Shown here: positions 48,939 to 59,732 of the stretch, piece by piece
Layout of the letters: each line of letters begins with the position of its first letter
How positions within the stretch are numbered: position 1 is the stretch's first letter
DNA from: Tritrichomonas musculus
Lineage: Eukaryota > Parabasalia > Tritrichomonadida > Tritrichomonadidae
Length of the DNA: 64,000 nt
NCBI GenBank assembly: GCA_039105265.1
Contig: JAPFFF010000007.1
Coordinates: 5,084,001-5,148,000 of the forward strand
Direction: 5' to 3'
The notes under the pieces: model-generated
The model's database searches: none
What the model was told of the DNA's origin: nothing
Seen by the model: only the letters and a program-made list of their open reading frames with translations
Translations under genes and position numbers: made by a program

Positions 48939-49808
48939 ATGCCAACAACCATTAAAAACACGGTATTTATATGGCTTGAAGTAGTTCTAATGCTTGTTGT
49001 TAATTTAGCTGTCATGTTTGCTCTTTTGTTTCTAAATTCACCAAAATTTGGTAAATTCATCCAACCGCTCTTTATTTCTCTTTTTATAACATCAACAATA
49101 TGCCATAGAAATCATAGCTATACTTCATTCTTTTTTATGTTCTTATTCACCATTTTTGATAGTCTAATTCCTGAATCCCATAAATCAAATGGACAAAAAG
49201 ATTTATCAGAGCAAGAAAATGATGACAATCAAGAAGGCCAAGCAGAAACAATAGAGGCCAATCAAGATGTTCAAGCAGACGCAACCGAACAAAATCAATC
49301 ATTCTTCGAAAAATTAGGAAGCATTAATTTAGTTACAGCATTTCTAATACTATTCGTGTGCTTTTCTTATGTTGATACCGCAATAAGTGATAACAGGTCA
49401 TATAGGTATAACTATGATGATAACAAAATTGTAATTAATCCATTATTTTCCCGTCTTTTCCTTTATGCAACCTACCAATTTATATATGGAGTTTTTGTTT
49501 TAAATGATGAACCACCAAGATGGCTCTACCTCTTTTATATGATTCCTCTTGCAGTACTTTATCCAATTTCCGCATTTTGTGCATATTATGTAGCTGCCAC
49601 TAATTATCAATTACATTTTCAGGCAGTACCTTATGAATATATGCGAAGTGCACTCCAAATGTTTTATACATTCAAAATGCTCCAACAATTCATTCAAAAT
49701 TGTAAAGGTGAAGGTGAATTAAAGAATAAAATAATTAATATTGTTATTTATGCAATTGGATTTTTATGGGTATGTTTCCTCCTAGGTATTTATAGAATGA
49801 ACAATTGA
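48939..49808 (+). CDS. Multi-span membrane protein, divergent paralog pair
   Basis: The chosen start is the ATG at 48939 (MPTTIKNTVF), which aligns with the start of the paralog on the other strand; an in-frame ATG at 48867 lies within the promoter repeats and is unlikely to be used. The 289-residue product has about seven membrane spans and a hydrophilic Gln/Glu/Asp loop (about 75-115) at the same place as the acidic loop of its partner. It has no recognised domain. Length and topology suggest a receptor, channel or transporter-like role, but nothing decides this. Confidence 0.75.
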   Translation: MPTTIKNTVFIWLEVVLMLVVNLAVMFALLFLNSPKFGKFIQPLFISLFITSTICHRNHSYTSFFFMFLFTIFDSLIPESHKSNGQKDLSEQENDDNQEGQAETIEANQDVQADATEQNQSFFEKLGSINLVTAFLILFVCFSYVDTAISDNRSYRYNYDDNKIVINPLFSRLFLYATYQFIYGVFVLNDEPPRWLYLFYMIPLAVLYPISAFCAYYVAATNYQLHFQAVPYEYMRSALQMFYTFKMLQQFIQNCKGEGELKNKIINIVIYAIGFLWVCFLLGIYRMNN

Positions 49809-49906
49809 TGTTAGTGATGGTAATTTTGATTAAAAATACCAATATTGAATAAATAATGTATATACACAGTCTTTTTGATTTTTATTAATAAAGATCAAAC
49901 TTATTG

Positions 49907-49938
<32 letters not shown>

Positions 49939-50047
49939 CCTAAGTATTTGTTTGATTAAAATCTCCTGATGTTTCATTCAAAGCGTCTTTTTCATTCAAA
50001 TATAAGAAACCAAAGGCCAAATATATTCAGAAAAAAAATATTTTATT

Positions 50048-50914
50048 ATGAATAATTTCAGTGCCGATTTCAAGGGTTTTTTGAATGAAAACAACCGTAA
50101 TATAAAAAATAATAAATTATATACAGTTATACAAAAGTATAGTTTTCACCACATTTTGGAAGATTTGATTATTCAAGGAAATGAGAATATTTATCAAAAG
50201 ATGAATCTAAAGTAATTTTTATCAATAAATTCGTATATGATGAAGAAAACTCTTTTCTTATTATAGGGTTTAAAGAAACAATTATTATTGTCGAACTCAA
50301 TTCTTTGTCATTACTTTCTACTCTCTTTTCCAATCAATCTAATCTAACTATTTGTTTTTTACAAAATGTTAAAGACATATTTTCAAGCCAAATAAAAACA
50401 AAATTTTAAGAAATTATATTAGATCAAAATCTAAAACGACATATTAAAAAATTTAATATTGCATCATTTAGATCTTTAATCGGATCATTTATTAATCAAA
50501 TTTGTGAATTCATTCAGCCGTGTATTTCAGGATTTCTCATTTATCAAGGTTATTTAAATATAAGCCAAAAAAATCGAATCGCGAAATTATTAAACAAAAA
50601 ATACTGCAATTTATTAGAAAAAGCCGAAAAAGATGATTATATCGAATTGCCAATAATTGGTGGGTCTACTTCGTGCATTGTTTATAGCGCATATCATATT
50701 GAACGAGAAGAAATCATTGCCCTAAAAGTGTCAAATAATGACAAATTGACCGAAAGGGAAATTAGGAATTACAGGAGTATTTCTCATCCAAAAATTTTAT
50801 GTAGGTGATTATGTTTTATCTTCAAAAATATTAAAGGAAAGCAAAAAAGAAAAATCAAAAGAGATACCAAACATTTCATCCTTGTTCTATGAGGGATTTG
50901 GAATAAAAATATAA
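50048..50914 (+). pseudogene. Internally deleted relative of the kinase/Sel1 gene
   Basis: From an ATG at 50048 (MNNFSADFKGF) the frame follows the N-terminal domain of the 29045-33688 gene (KETIIIVELNSLSLLSTLFS region), broken by a frame change near 50210 and a stop near 50408. It then enters a kinase start (ELPIIGGSTSCIVYSAYHIE; IIALKVSNNDKLTEREIRNY). Right after SHPKIL the sequence jumps, with a frame change, to the C-terminal end of the family (SSLFYEGFGIKI, stop at about 50913). Most of the kinase and all Sel1 repeats are therefore missing. AAAGGCCAAATATATTC lies about 30 nt before the ATG. Confidence 0.75.
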
Positions 50915-51959
50915 ATAAAATTTTTGGATATAGAAAGCTTTTTTTATTTACCCATACAATCGACAAAGAATAAATTTCTATCATTTTTTACTAGAAATAA
51001 GTAATAATAAAAATTGATAATTATATATAGAAGTGTCTGAAAAAAAAATGGCCCAAGATTTTAGAAATTCCTTTATACCATGTAATATTTATATGTTTAA
51101 CAAGTTGTTGGTCAAATATTGAGCATATTCCTCTGTTCAATTTCGAGAAACAATAAAATCAAATCTGATCAATTATTGAAGTTTTTTAAAGATTGATTTA
51201 ATTAATAAATGTTTTCATTTATAATATTGTTTATTAACTATGATTATATATTTTTATTAAAATAAAATTCAAGTATAAACTAGATATTTTTATTTTTTTA
51301 AAAAAATTCAAAAGGCAAACGTTTTTAAAAAGATTGAGATTGCCCAGGTTTGAAAGACCCTATTTTTAATCTTCATCATATTGTATTCTATTATATTTAA
51401 TTAATTGTTTTTTTGTAATTTGCTTCTGATAAAGAAAAAAAAAAAAGAATTATGAAAAATTTTTAAATAAAAAAATAACGTCTTGCCTCAATTATTTCAA
51501 AGTATCACTGAATTTTTTCAAGCATCTTTAAGAAAATAAAAAAAAATATAAATAACAAAGAGATATCTCTCAAGGATTTTTAAATAAATAGGTTAAATGT
51601 TCTTTTTTATGTTTTTATAATAAGTATACAAGAAGATATTTACTTTCAAATAGCACAAAGAGATTCTGCTTTCGAAAAAGATTAATATCCTAATGATATC
51701 TAATGATATTATATCTGGTCAATAATTCTTAAAATGAATTAATTATTATATAATAAGTATTTTATTTTTATTATGTAATGTGTAATTCAAAATTAAAATT
51801 ATCTTTAATATCTTTTTATATTTGATCCCACAAAAGGAAATGCATTTGTTTCAATATTAAAACTTTTGTTATTAATTCATTTTTTGAATAATATGATTTC
51901 TGAAGAAAAAAAGTTGTTGTTTAAAAATATTTCTTTTATTCAATTTTTAAGTTGAAAAA
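50915..51959. other. 1-kb intergenic region, no gene seen
   Basis: Very AT-rich, with stops in all frames. No repeats with clear ends are noticed. Confidence 0.5.
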
Positions 51960-54173
51960 GGTAGAGAACTATCAAATGCAGAAAAACTTTTGAAGGAAGT
52001 TTCCTGCTTCATCTGAAGCGCAACTACTAATTGAAGATATTTTAAAAAGTTTTTCTTTACCTTCAGATCTATAAATTTCCAAAATTTTACTGAATTAAGG
52101 TGTTGCAGAGCTATCTACCATTAATTGCGCTAATGAATATGTTTTGTTTTGCACATTGATGAATTAAAGGATGAAGAAGTGAATTTTGATCTTCATGACT
52201 TCCAGAACCACCCCAATCACTTCCGTGCGCAATATGAATCAATGCACGACTTGCACCTGGTCTCCAATTGATTGTGTTGAGTAGAATTCTGTATGCACCT
52301 ACCCAATCTTCTGGTCTATCGCCACCTCCATCTGGTTGTTGAGGATTCATGAAGCTAACGAGACTTGAAATATTGCTTGTAGAATATGGAACCAAATCTG
52401 AAAGATTTATCTGGATAATTTGAGCATGAAGCATCGGCAATTGATTTCGAGCGAGTCTTGGCAGCATCAAGCCAACTTCCCATTGATCCAGTTGCATCTG
52501 AACAAAATATGATATCAACTTCATTTGTTCCTTGAACAAGTGGATATTTCCATTCTTCACTGAGATTAATTGAATGAGTAACTGCTTTAGGTCTCCATTC
52601 TTTAGGATTGAATCCACTTGAAATATGAGTTTCCATATTCATTGTCCATCTGGCGATATTTTGAATATGTCTGTAAGTACCATTTTCAGTGAGATTTGCA
52701 AAGCACTTCGTATAACCACAATCTATAACAATATCGCCTGTTCCTTTCTTTCTATCACCATCTTCTCCTTCAAAGTTTGTGAATCCTTTTGAAGCATTTC
52801 CAATATCTCCTTCAGAGTTATAATAATGACGGAATGCGTCTTGTAAGTGCTTGATTTTTCTAAGTTCTTCTTTAAGATTGTTATATATTGGATTATCTTC
52901 ATTATTTATGAGATTCTTGAATGATTCTTTAATGTCATCAAATCGAAGATCCATTGGATAAATTGGTGGCATTTTTTCCATTCTTCCTGATATTGAATCA
53001 CCAAACAATGAAGCAACGCATTTCATAGCAAGTGATGGATTTGGAGAAAATACAATTTGTGGGAATAAATATTCAATTCCTTTTGGATATGATCCAATAC
53101 CAATTCCAAATACTGCCGTTCCACTTTGAACACAATTATTACGACTTGAAGAATTCGATTTCTTTCAGACTTTTCATAAAGCCAATCAGTAATAACAAAG
53201 AGGAAGCTTGAATAGTCTTTTGATATCATAGGCAGTATTGATTGCTGATGCCAAATCAGATTTTTGAACAGGTCTTTCAAGAAGTGAAAACAAAGATTCC
53301 CAAATGCTTGACTTTTGATCAAGAGCATGCAATGTTCTTACTTCTGAGCATAAAACAGTAGGTTGTGGGCATCCAGATACAATCAAATCAAAGCATGGTA
53401 TGTCAAGAGCAGCAAAGGATGAAAGAATGTGTCTAATAGTTAAGAGTGTGTGTGCTTCAGATAAATTGAAAAGACATGAAAAAGAAGGATCAATAGTTAC
53501 TGAGACACCATAATTTCTTATTAATCCACCTTTTTCTTCCAAATAAATAAGTGGATCAGGAACAGGATTAATTATATTTAGAATGAGAGCTGTTATATCA
53601 ATGTCAGATCCTGTATTAGATAAAACTGTTTGTGAAGCTTTATTTGGCCTAAAAATAGTTTCAAGAGTTGATTGATTGATTTTGGTCTTGTTTTCAATAA
53701 AATTCTTTGTGAGTTAAATAAGATTTTCGCTCTTTTTCTCTGATAATGGATGAATATCATTATTCAGCCTATTCCGATATATTGATGCATCAAGTCTATC
53801 AATCTTTGAAGTCATGTTTTTGAATACATCTGTTGTATCAAAGTAAACGCTGTTATTTTCACTAAACATGTTCTTGTTCTTCCTTCCAATCAATTGATTA
53901 AAGGAATCAGGATTTTGAAGAGGTTCTTTAACGCTGAAAAGAGGTGTTGCAAATGGCTGCTTATTTTCTTCTTCGCTAGATCTTTTCATAAATTTTATTT
54001 ATTAGCTTATCTGAGGCCTTAGCAAAATAATAATAATTAACTTCAATTCGACAGTATTCATGATAAAGCATATTAGACATATCATCAAAATCTTTATATG
54101 ATATTGGTGGTTTTAAATTAAAAACATTGTTTTTATATTCTTCGTATTTCTTGGCAGTAAATCTGTTTTTCAT
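51960..54173 (-). pseudogene. Broken gene for a VWA-domain protein
   Basis: The minus strand carries a nearly continuous coding sequence in changing frames: MKNRFTAKKYEEYKN (ATG at 54173), an overlapping frame from 53989 (MKRSSEEENKQPF), a stop at 53714 with the same frame continuing (LTKNFIENKTKINQ), SCLFNLSEAHTLLTIRHIL, MKCVASLFGDSISGRMEK, and then the VWA signature VDIIFCSDATGSMGSWL, whose DxTGSM forms the MIDAS metal site. After a frame change near 52360 the domain continues (DGGGDRPEDWVGAYRIL; ALIHIAHGSDWGG). At least four lesions exist. A last piece is seen to about 51960. VWA proteins of this size exist in trichomonads and slime moulds; the parent function is unknown. Confidence 0.7.
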
Positions 54174-54547
54174 ATTTGGCTACCGATATATTCAAAACTT
54201 TGATATAATCGAAATCAATTTTATGTTTCTGTTAAATTTCTCCAGAAAAATGAATAAATATTTTTCTATAGTTTATTTTGGCTTTACGATATTATTTTTA
54301 GATTTTTCAATGCATACAATTTATTAAATAAACTTTATCTTAAAATTAAAGGGATCTTAATGATTATTATTTCAGTTAAATATATATTAATAAATATATA
54401 TTGTCTATTATTTAAATTTATTAAAATGTTATGCTTTTTTTTTTAAGAATATTCTTGATTAGTTTTCTATTCTTTTCGCATAAAATAAAACGTTTAAATA
54501 TCTGAAAATTGAATGAGTGCTTTACCAATTTTTATCAAAACAGAAAG
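54174..54547. promoter_or_regulatory. Divergent upstream region
   Basis: AT-rich DNA lies between the start of the VWA relic (minus) and the EF-hand-like gene (plus). TTATCAAAACAGAAAG precedes the latter's ATG. Otherwise nothing is seen. Confidence 0.35.
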
Positions 54548-55507
54548 ATGCAAGATATACAGCAAATAAAGAGAGTTGTTTCTTCTATTCAAAAGGTTAT
54601 GCAGCAAAAAGGATTTTCCATCAAAACTCAATGGGATGAATTAGCTATATCACCAACAAATGTACTTCCAAAGTCATTCTTTTTACAAAGACTTTCCTTA
54701 TATGGGCTCAATTTATCAAATAATGAAGTCAAATGGATATGGAATTATTTTGATATTCAACCACATTCGATTCGTTACGAAGATTTTGAAAATATTATGA
54801 AAGCAACTTTTCCTTCGCCATATCGCGATGAATCTCCAAGCCCATATAGTTTGAGTGACTACCAGCAATCACGCCCTTTTACAACGCAATCTCAAAGGAC
54901 TAATTATCAAACACCATCTCTAAGAGAACGATCGTTAGGCACACAAAGACAAAACCAAACAAATTATGCACCCCAAGGCAATCAACAAGACTTAATCCGA
55001 AAAACAAGGAACTACAATCAAGAGTATGATGATGAATATTACGATCAAACAGGTCATAAATATAATTCATGTAATACTATAAAAGAGAGAGAAATCAGAA
55101 CTATGCCCCTTTCCGACATTAGAACCATGGACAATTTATCCAATTCATCCATCCAAAGGCAACGTTTTGACGGTCCAGATTCAACCACCCTCAGAAAAAG
55201 TTTCAGGAGCAGAAATCCATTGAAAAGAACATTGGCAACTATCTCCGACTGTGCTTATTCTTCTGACCCAAGCAGCTGGTCTTGCTTCTTGAGATGGCGA
55301 GATCCAACTAAAGACACAATCGACGCGCAAGATTTGATAAACGCAATTCAAAAAGATCACAAAATTCAATTGAATTTGGGCGACGTTCAAAAAGTCATCG
55401 AGAAGTATGGACCACTCAATCAGATGACCTTTAAATTAATGCTTACAGAAGGCGCTAGATATAGCTTGTACAAAGATTTTGACGATGATTATGATTATGG
55501 TTATTAA
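54548..55507 (+). CDS. EF-hand-like protein with disordered middle
   Basis: I choose the ATG at 54548 (MQDIQQIKRVV, 319 residues). The frame opens 13 codons earlier, but without ATG. Residues 5-100 (SIKTQWDELAISPTNVLPKS; NNEVKWIWNYFDIQPHSIRY) look like a helical EF-hand-like pair without canonical calcium ligands. A 140-residue stretch rich in Gln, Arg, Ser, Tyr and Asn follows and is probably disordered. The last 75 residues (CFLRWRDPTKDTIDAQDLIN; LGDVQKVIEKYGPLNQMTFK) again resemble a degenerate EF-hand. The tail is DDDYDYGY. Similar proteins are found near flagella in other protists, but this is conjecture. The frame is intact. Confidence 0.65.
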   Translation: MQDIQQIKRVVSSIQKVMQQKGFSIKTQWDELAISPTNVLPKSFFLQRLSLYGLNLSNNEVKWIWNYFDIQPHSIRYEDFENIMKATFPSPYRDESPSPYSLSDYQQSRPFTTQSQRTNYQTPSLRERSLGTQRQNQTNYAPQGNQQDLIRKTRNYNQEYDDEYYDQTGHKYNSCNTIKEREIRTMPLSDIRTMDNLSNSSIQRQRFDGPDSTTLRKSFRSRNPLKRTLATISDCAYSSDPSSWSCFLRWRDPTKDTIDAQDLINAIQKDHKIQLNLGDVQKVIEKYGPLNQMTFKLMLTEGARYSLYKDFDDDYDYGY

Positions 55508-55649
55508 AATAAAAAATTAATTTATTTTTATACTCTCAAAAACTTTATTTTTCTGAGGTTTATTCAAAAAGTTTAATCTAAATTCTATTCGTCTTAACCG
55601 TTTTTTTTTGTTCAAAGCCAATACCTCAAATTGTTTGGAGGAAGTACGA

Positions 55650-55866
55650 TGTTTTTATTAGTAAAGAGAAGCCGTGTTCGAAAGTGCACATTTGAAAACA
55701 ACAACGCTAAAACTTTCAATGATTTCAACAAATGTCCTTCTTCTAGAAGAAGCATCATTGTTGCTCACTGAATGCAAATTTACAATTGATCAAAACATGA
55801 AATACTCTCTCTTTTACAGTGGAAATCATGCATCTAGCATTCAATTGCAAAGCTTCATTTTTAATT
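55650..55866 (+). pseudogene. Relic of a beta-helix (Pmp-like) surface protein
   Basis: Short segments in two frames (RKCTFENNNAKTFNDF; TECKFTIDQNMKYSLFYSGN) have the strand-turn pattern of Pmp/BspA-type surface protein repeats. No start or stop frame makes sense. The rest of 55508-55969 holds nothing recognised. Confidence 0.35.
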
Positions 55867-55969
55867 GAATAATGCTACATATTTCATTGTTGTTCAAATG
55901 CTTATTTATTTAAATTGAGAAATATATTATGATGTTATATCCATTAGATTACTTTTTTCAGATGAAATA

Positions 55970-57045
55970 TTAATCCCTAATTCTAAATGTTAATAAATCC
56001 ATGATTGTTTTATCGATGTTCTTTTTTCCTTCAAGTTTCAAGTTGAGTATTTCGATGCTGTTGATGAAGACGCTGCGTGTAAAGAGACCAACTAGTCTAA
56101 AGAAGTTGTCTGTGTTACTTAATTGGTTGGCATTGCCTTTGAAGTCTTTGTAGAATGAAAATTCTTCATCTGTCGGTGTAACTGACTTAAGTGTGTCAAG
56201 AAGAGATGAAAGTGAAAGATTAAGTGATCTGACTTTGTCGAGAATTTCTTCGGGCTTCATCTTGAAATGGGAGACGAAAAGAACGACGTTCTTTTTACGC
56301 TCTTGACCAAGAAGAGTGATGATAGCTTTTGCCTTGGGTTTTGCTTTGCTGTTTTCGTCGCCTTCTTCGTCTGTTTCGAGCTTCTTGATTGGAACGCCTG
56401 CATTACGGAATCTGCCCTTAAGTAGTTCCATGTCAAGCTCGATTTCTACATCGTCGATGTGCTTCTAGATCGTATTTTGTGCTTGTTGGTATCTAAACTT
56501 GCCCCAGAAAAGACCTTTCATGCTCACTTTAGGTTTGGCTTCTTTGGACTTCTTGGCGGATGTGGTGCACCTGGAGGAGGAGGAACTCCGCCTTCTTGTT
56601 GTTCTTGTTCTTGTTGAGGTTGCTCGTTTTCATCGACAGACTGTGTTGAAGTTTTCTAAGATATTCGAGATCAAAGTAGAAGTAGATTCAGATTGACTTT
56701 CAATTGGTTTTTCTTCTTCAGCTTTGATTTCAGTTGGCTTTTCTTCTCATCGTCATCTTCTTTTTCTTCTTCTTCGTTTTTTTTTTTTGTTGTGGCATCA
56801 TCCTTGTTGATTTCGGCGAGCTCTTTTATGACTTGCTCGTATGACTCCTTGTTTACGTCGTTGTTTTTGTTGAGGCACTCTCTTGCAAACAAGTCAAAAA
56901 GTAGAGTTTTCGAGATGCACTCGTAGAACTCATTGAAGTTAGTTCTCAATTCCCTTGTTGCATTCTTTAGCATAATTCTCAATGTCTGGCTGCTTTGGGC
57001 GTCAAGTGGGCTTTCTTTTCTTTTGAGTGGAAGACTTTGATGCAT
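55970..57045 (-). pseudogene. Broken formin gene
   Basis: The downstream block (56431-55970) encodes part of an FH2 actin-nucleation domain: ITLLGQERKKNVVLFVSHFK, MKPEEILDKVRSLNLSLSSL, and FFRLVGLFTRSVFINSI, then ends early. Upstream in other frames are GLFWGKFRYQQAQNTI (FH2 start), a short Pro-rich FH1 stretch (GGVPPPPGAPHPPRSPKKPN), an acidic linker and, at 57045-56671, a piece of the diaphanous inhibitory region (RIMLKNATRELRTNFNEFYE; LFDLFARECLNKNNDVNKES). Frame changes lie near 56670 and 56520, with a stop near 56464. Only about half of an FH2 domain is left and it is truncated. GC content is higher than in the surrounding DNA, as in the intact HECT and phosphodiesterase coding regions. 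Confidence 0.75.
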
Positions 57046-57216
57046 TCATTTTCAGCATCATTATTTTGATTTTCTGTTTCTTCGTTACTTTACTCTTCTT
57101 TTTCAGTTTCTTTAGCTTCATCTTGTATTTTTTCATCTTCATTTTTTTGTGTTGAATCTTCTACTTTATTTTCTTCTTGCTCTTTAGCTTTTTATTCTTT
57201 TTCTGCTTTTCTTTTT
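57046..57216 (-). repeat. Glu/Lys-encoding low-complexity stretch
   Basis: TTCTTTTT-type plus-strand repeats encode Glu/Lys-rich sequence on the minus strand. It may be the decayed 5' linker of the formin gene or of the ankyrin relic next to it. Confidence 0.4.
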
Positions 57217-57790
57217 CTTAATTCTTTTTTGACACTTTTAGACAGAGTTTATGAATGGCATAATAATTTGGAAATGACGAAAAAAATGCAATATTAAAGG
57301 AAATTCTTCTTCTAATTTTGCAAATATCAAAGCAATGATTATTCTTTATATAATTAGAATTATCATTATGATGACATTTTATTGCTTCTTTAGAACAAAT
57401 TTTGAATGAATCATTAGGAGGTGGAACTTGATTTTCTTCAAGAAGAAAAATCAATTCAGCACTTTTACCATGAATTGAATAAAGCCACAATGATAATTTA
57501 AATTCAACCTTGTTAAATCGTAAAAATAGAAAAATTTGAATTGATTTTTTTTTTCGAAATCATTAAAAATATTTGGATAAAGTTTTAATATTTTATTTTC
57601 AATCAGCTTTCTCTTTTCTTTTGTTATGAATTTTTTAATTTGTGTATAAAAGTAAATATCATAATTAAAACGACAATTACTTTCTATTTTAAATTTGTCA
57701 GATTTTTCTTCTTCTTCGTATTCTTGTTCTTCCTCTCCATTTAAATTAATATAATATTTTCTACTTCTTTTATAAATATAATTAAGAATA
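57217..57790 (-). pseudogene. Fragment of a DUF3447-like ankyrin family gene
   Basis: The minus strand reads LWLYSIHGKSAELIFLLEEN and CSKEAIKCHHNDNSNYIKNN, which match LWLFTIHGNNADLIHLLEEN and the AESIKCHHNDIANYIKNK stretch of the gene at 23434-24789. Upstream pieces to about 57790 are in another frame. The 3' part, where ankyrin repeats would be, is absent. Confidence 0.65.
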
Positions 57791-58289
57791 CCCTCCTCTC
57801 TTAGCTTTCGGACGTAATTGGAATTTTATAAAATTCAATGAAAAGACGTATTAAAATGATAAAATTGCCGAAATGAAACGTAATTACATAATTTATATAA
57901 AAATTAAAAAAAGCAAAGAGGTATTGTTTCGAACTCAATACTTTGACCTCAAATTAATTTAACCTCTGAGCTAGAGCTCTCAAATTTGAAAGGATTAAAT
58001 ATTAATATTTAAAGATAAATATATTTATTTTTTCAAATACAACTTTTAATAAACTTTTCTAAAAAAGTGGTATTCCAATTATTTTCACGTAGACGTAATC
58101 GTTAAACGTAATTGATTTTTTTTCTTGGTCTATTTTATTGAAAAAGTTTGAACAGAACGTAATTTTTAAAACCTCTGAAGGGCAACTCCTCTCCCTACAA
58201 TTCGTAATTACGAATTGTGAGTGATTTATTTTATATCTCCATAAATAAACAATTTTTAAAAACATTTATATATTAATTAAATTCAGCTA
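57791..58289. other. Intergenic with a tRNA-like sequence
   Basis: On the minus strand at about 57915-57987 the string CTCTAGCTCAGAGGTTA resembles a tRNA D arm (A box), and 35 nt later TTGAGTTCGAAACAA resembles a T arm (B box), followed by a T run. The acceptor and anticodon stems do not pair properly, so this is at most a tRNA relic. Nothing else is recognised. Confidence 0.3.
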
Positions 58290-58977
58290 AACTGCTTCTC
58301 AGCGGTTGTACAACTAATTGAGAGATATTCAAAAGTTTACATTTATCTAATTAGGTTGTACAACCGTTTTTTCATATTTAAATAAAAAAGAATAAAAAAA
58401 AGGAATTTATGATTAGATTTGATTTATATAATAAAAGAAATGGAAATGTATGACAGTTTGTAAGCTAGTATTGCTGAATTGCTATATAGTTTGGTAATGA
58501 GCCTATATTTATTTGAAATTTGATTATCATTAATCATGGGAACGTTCTGAGTTACTCCAAAGTGCCATGTAATTTGCATCTATTTGTTGCGTTGGAACAT
58601 TTTTACTAATGATACACGAGATTCTGATTAGCTTTCTCTAAGGAATACTAAATAAAAATGATTTGAATTCAATTATAATTTTTTCTTTTGAAAATTTGAA
58701 TGATGTAAAATTTTCTTTCTATGAATTTATATTTATCTACATTCAAAAATTGTATAGAAGTTTATTCATTTCTGAAGAGAATTTAAAAAAGCAATTAAAT
58801 GCACAATTTAACAATATTTTAAATAACTTATTTAATCATTATAACTAATCAAACATTATATTGTTAATTATGAAAGTATATAAAATAAATATTCATTATG
58901 AATTTAGATATTAACGAAATTTCAAATACGAAATTTGAATTCCTCTCAAATACTTGTACAACCGTTGAGAACCAGTT
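58290..58977. mobile_element. Tc1/mariner-like MITE, 688 bp
   Basis: The ends AACTGCTTCTCAGCGGTTGT and the inverse of AACTGGTTCTCAACGGTTGT form imperfect inverted repeats of about 40 bp (continuing ACAACTAATTGAGAG on the left). TA flanks both ends (58288-58289 and 58978-58979). An internal GGTTGTACAACC palindrome lies at about 58354. No transposase is encoded; a 61-codon frame at 58663 is not recognised. Confidence 0.7.
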
Positions 58978-58979
58978 TA

Positions 58980-59269
58980 TTATTTGATATCTTATATTTT
59001 GTGTCATACAATTTTGTTTATTAATATATATAAGAAACATGAACTATATGTTTATAAAAAAACTTTTTTACACAAATTTTTAATGAAATATTATTACTTA
59101 TGAATGAAAAAATATCATAAACTTTTGACAAAAATATGGTTACTTTTTTCAACAAAAAATCCTGAAATTTCAAATTTCCAAATCAAAAAACACTGGCATC
59201 CACAATTTGTTCAGGATAGTAATTTTTTTTCTTTTGAATGCCATCTACAATTTGTCCAGTTTTTGATCG

Positions 59270-59308
<39 letters not shown>

Positions 59309-59732
59309 AACTTTTTTTTTTAAAAAAAAGGTATAATTTTTTGAAAAGAGTTAGAAAAATGATCACACTCAAAAACAAGATCCAATCCAGAGCCAAAAAA
59401 CAATCTAGATCTCAAGACTTTCAAGCATAAATTAATATATATTGGCCCATCATCAATAATGTAAAGAATAATATCAAATATAAAAATTGTGGGTAATCCA
59501 ACATTGTGTGCTACTCACAAAGAACAATAATATCAAAATCATTTAGCCCCGAAAAAGGAATATGATACAAAAAATTGATGAGAGTGTATTCCCCCTTTTC
59601 ATTTTTTTTTTTTTTTTTTTTTTTTTTACATATGTTCTGTATATATTTGGATCTATCATAAGATTAGTTGATGACAACCCTAATAATCCTTTTAATAATA
59701 GGCAAGTCCTGCTTGAATATTTCTTCGTAGAA
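58980..59732. other. Intergenic with long T runs
   Basis: Long T homopolymers lie at about 59270-59306 and 59606-59628. CATCCACAATTTGT and CATCTACAATTTGT repeat at 59196 and 59242. No gene is recognised. Confidence 0.45.

Noticed and set aside
56693..56926. Ser/Phe-rich plus-strand frame
   Set aside because: It is the complement of the acidic linker in the formin relic.
57918..57987. Functional tRNA gene on the minus strand
   Set aside because: The A and B boxes look right but the acceptor, D and anticodon stems do not pair.
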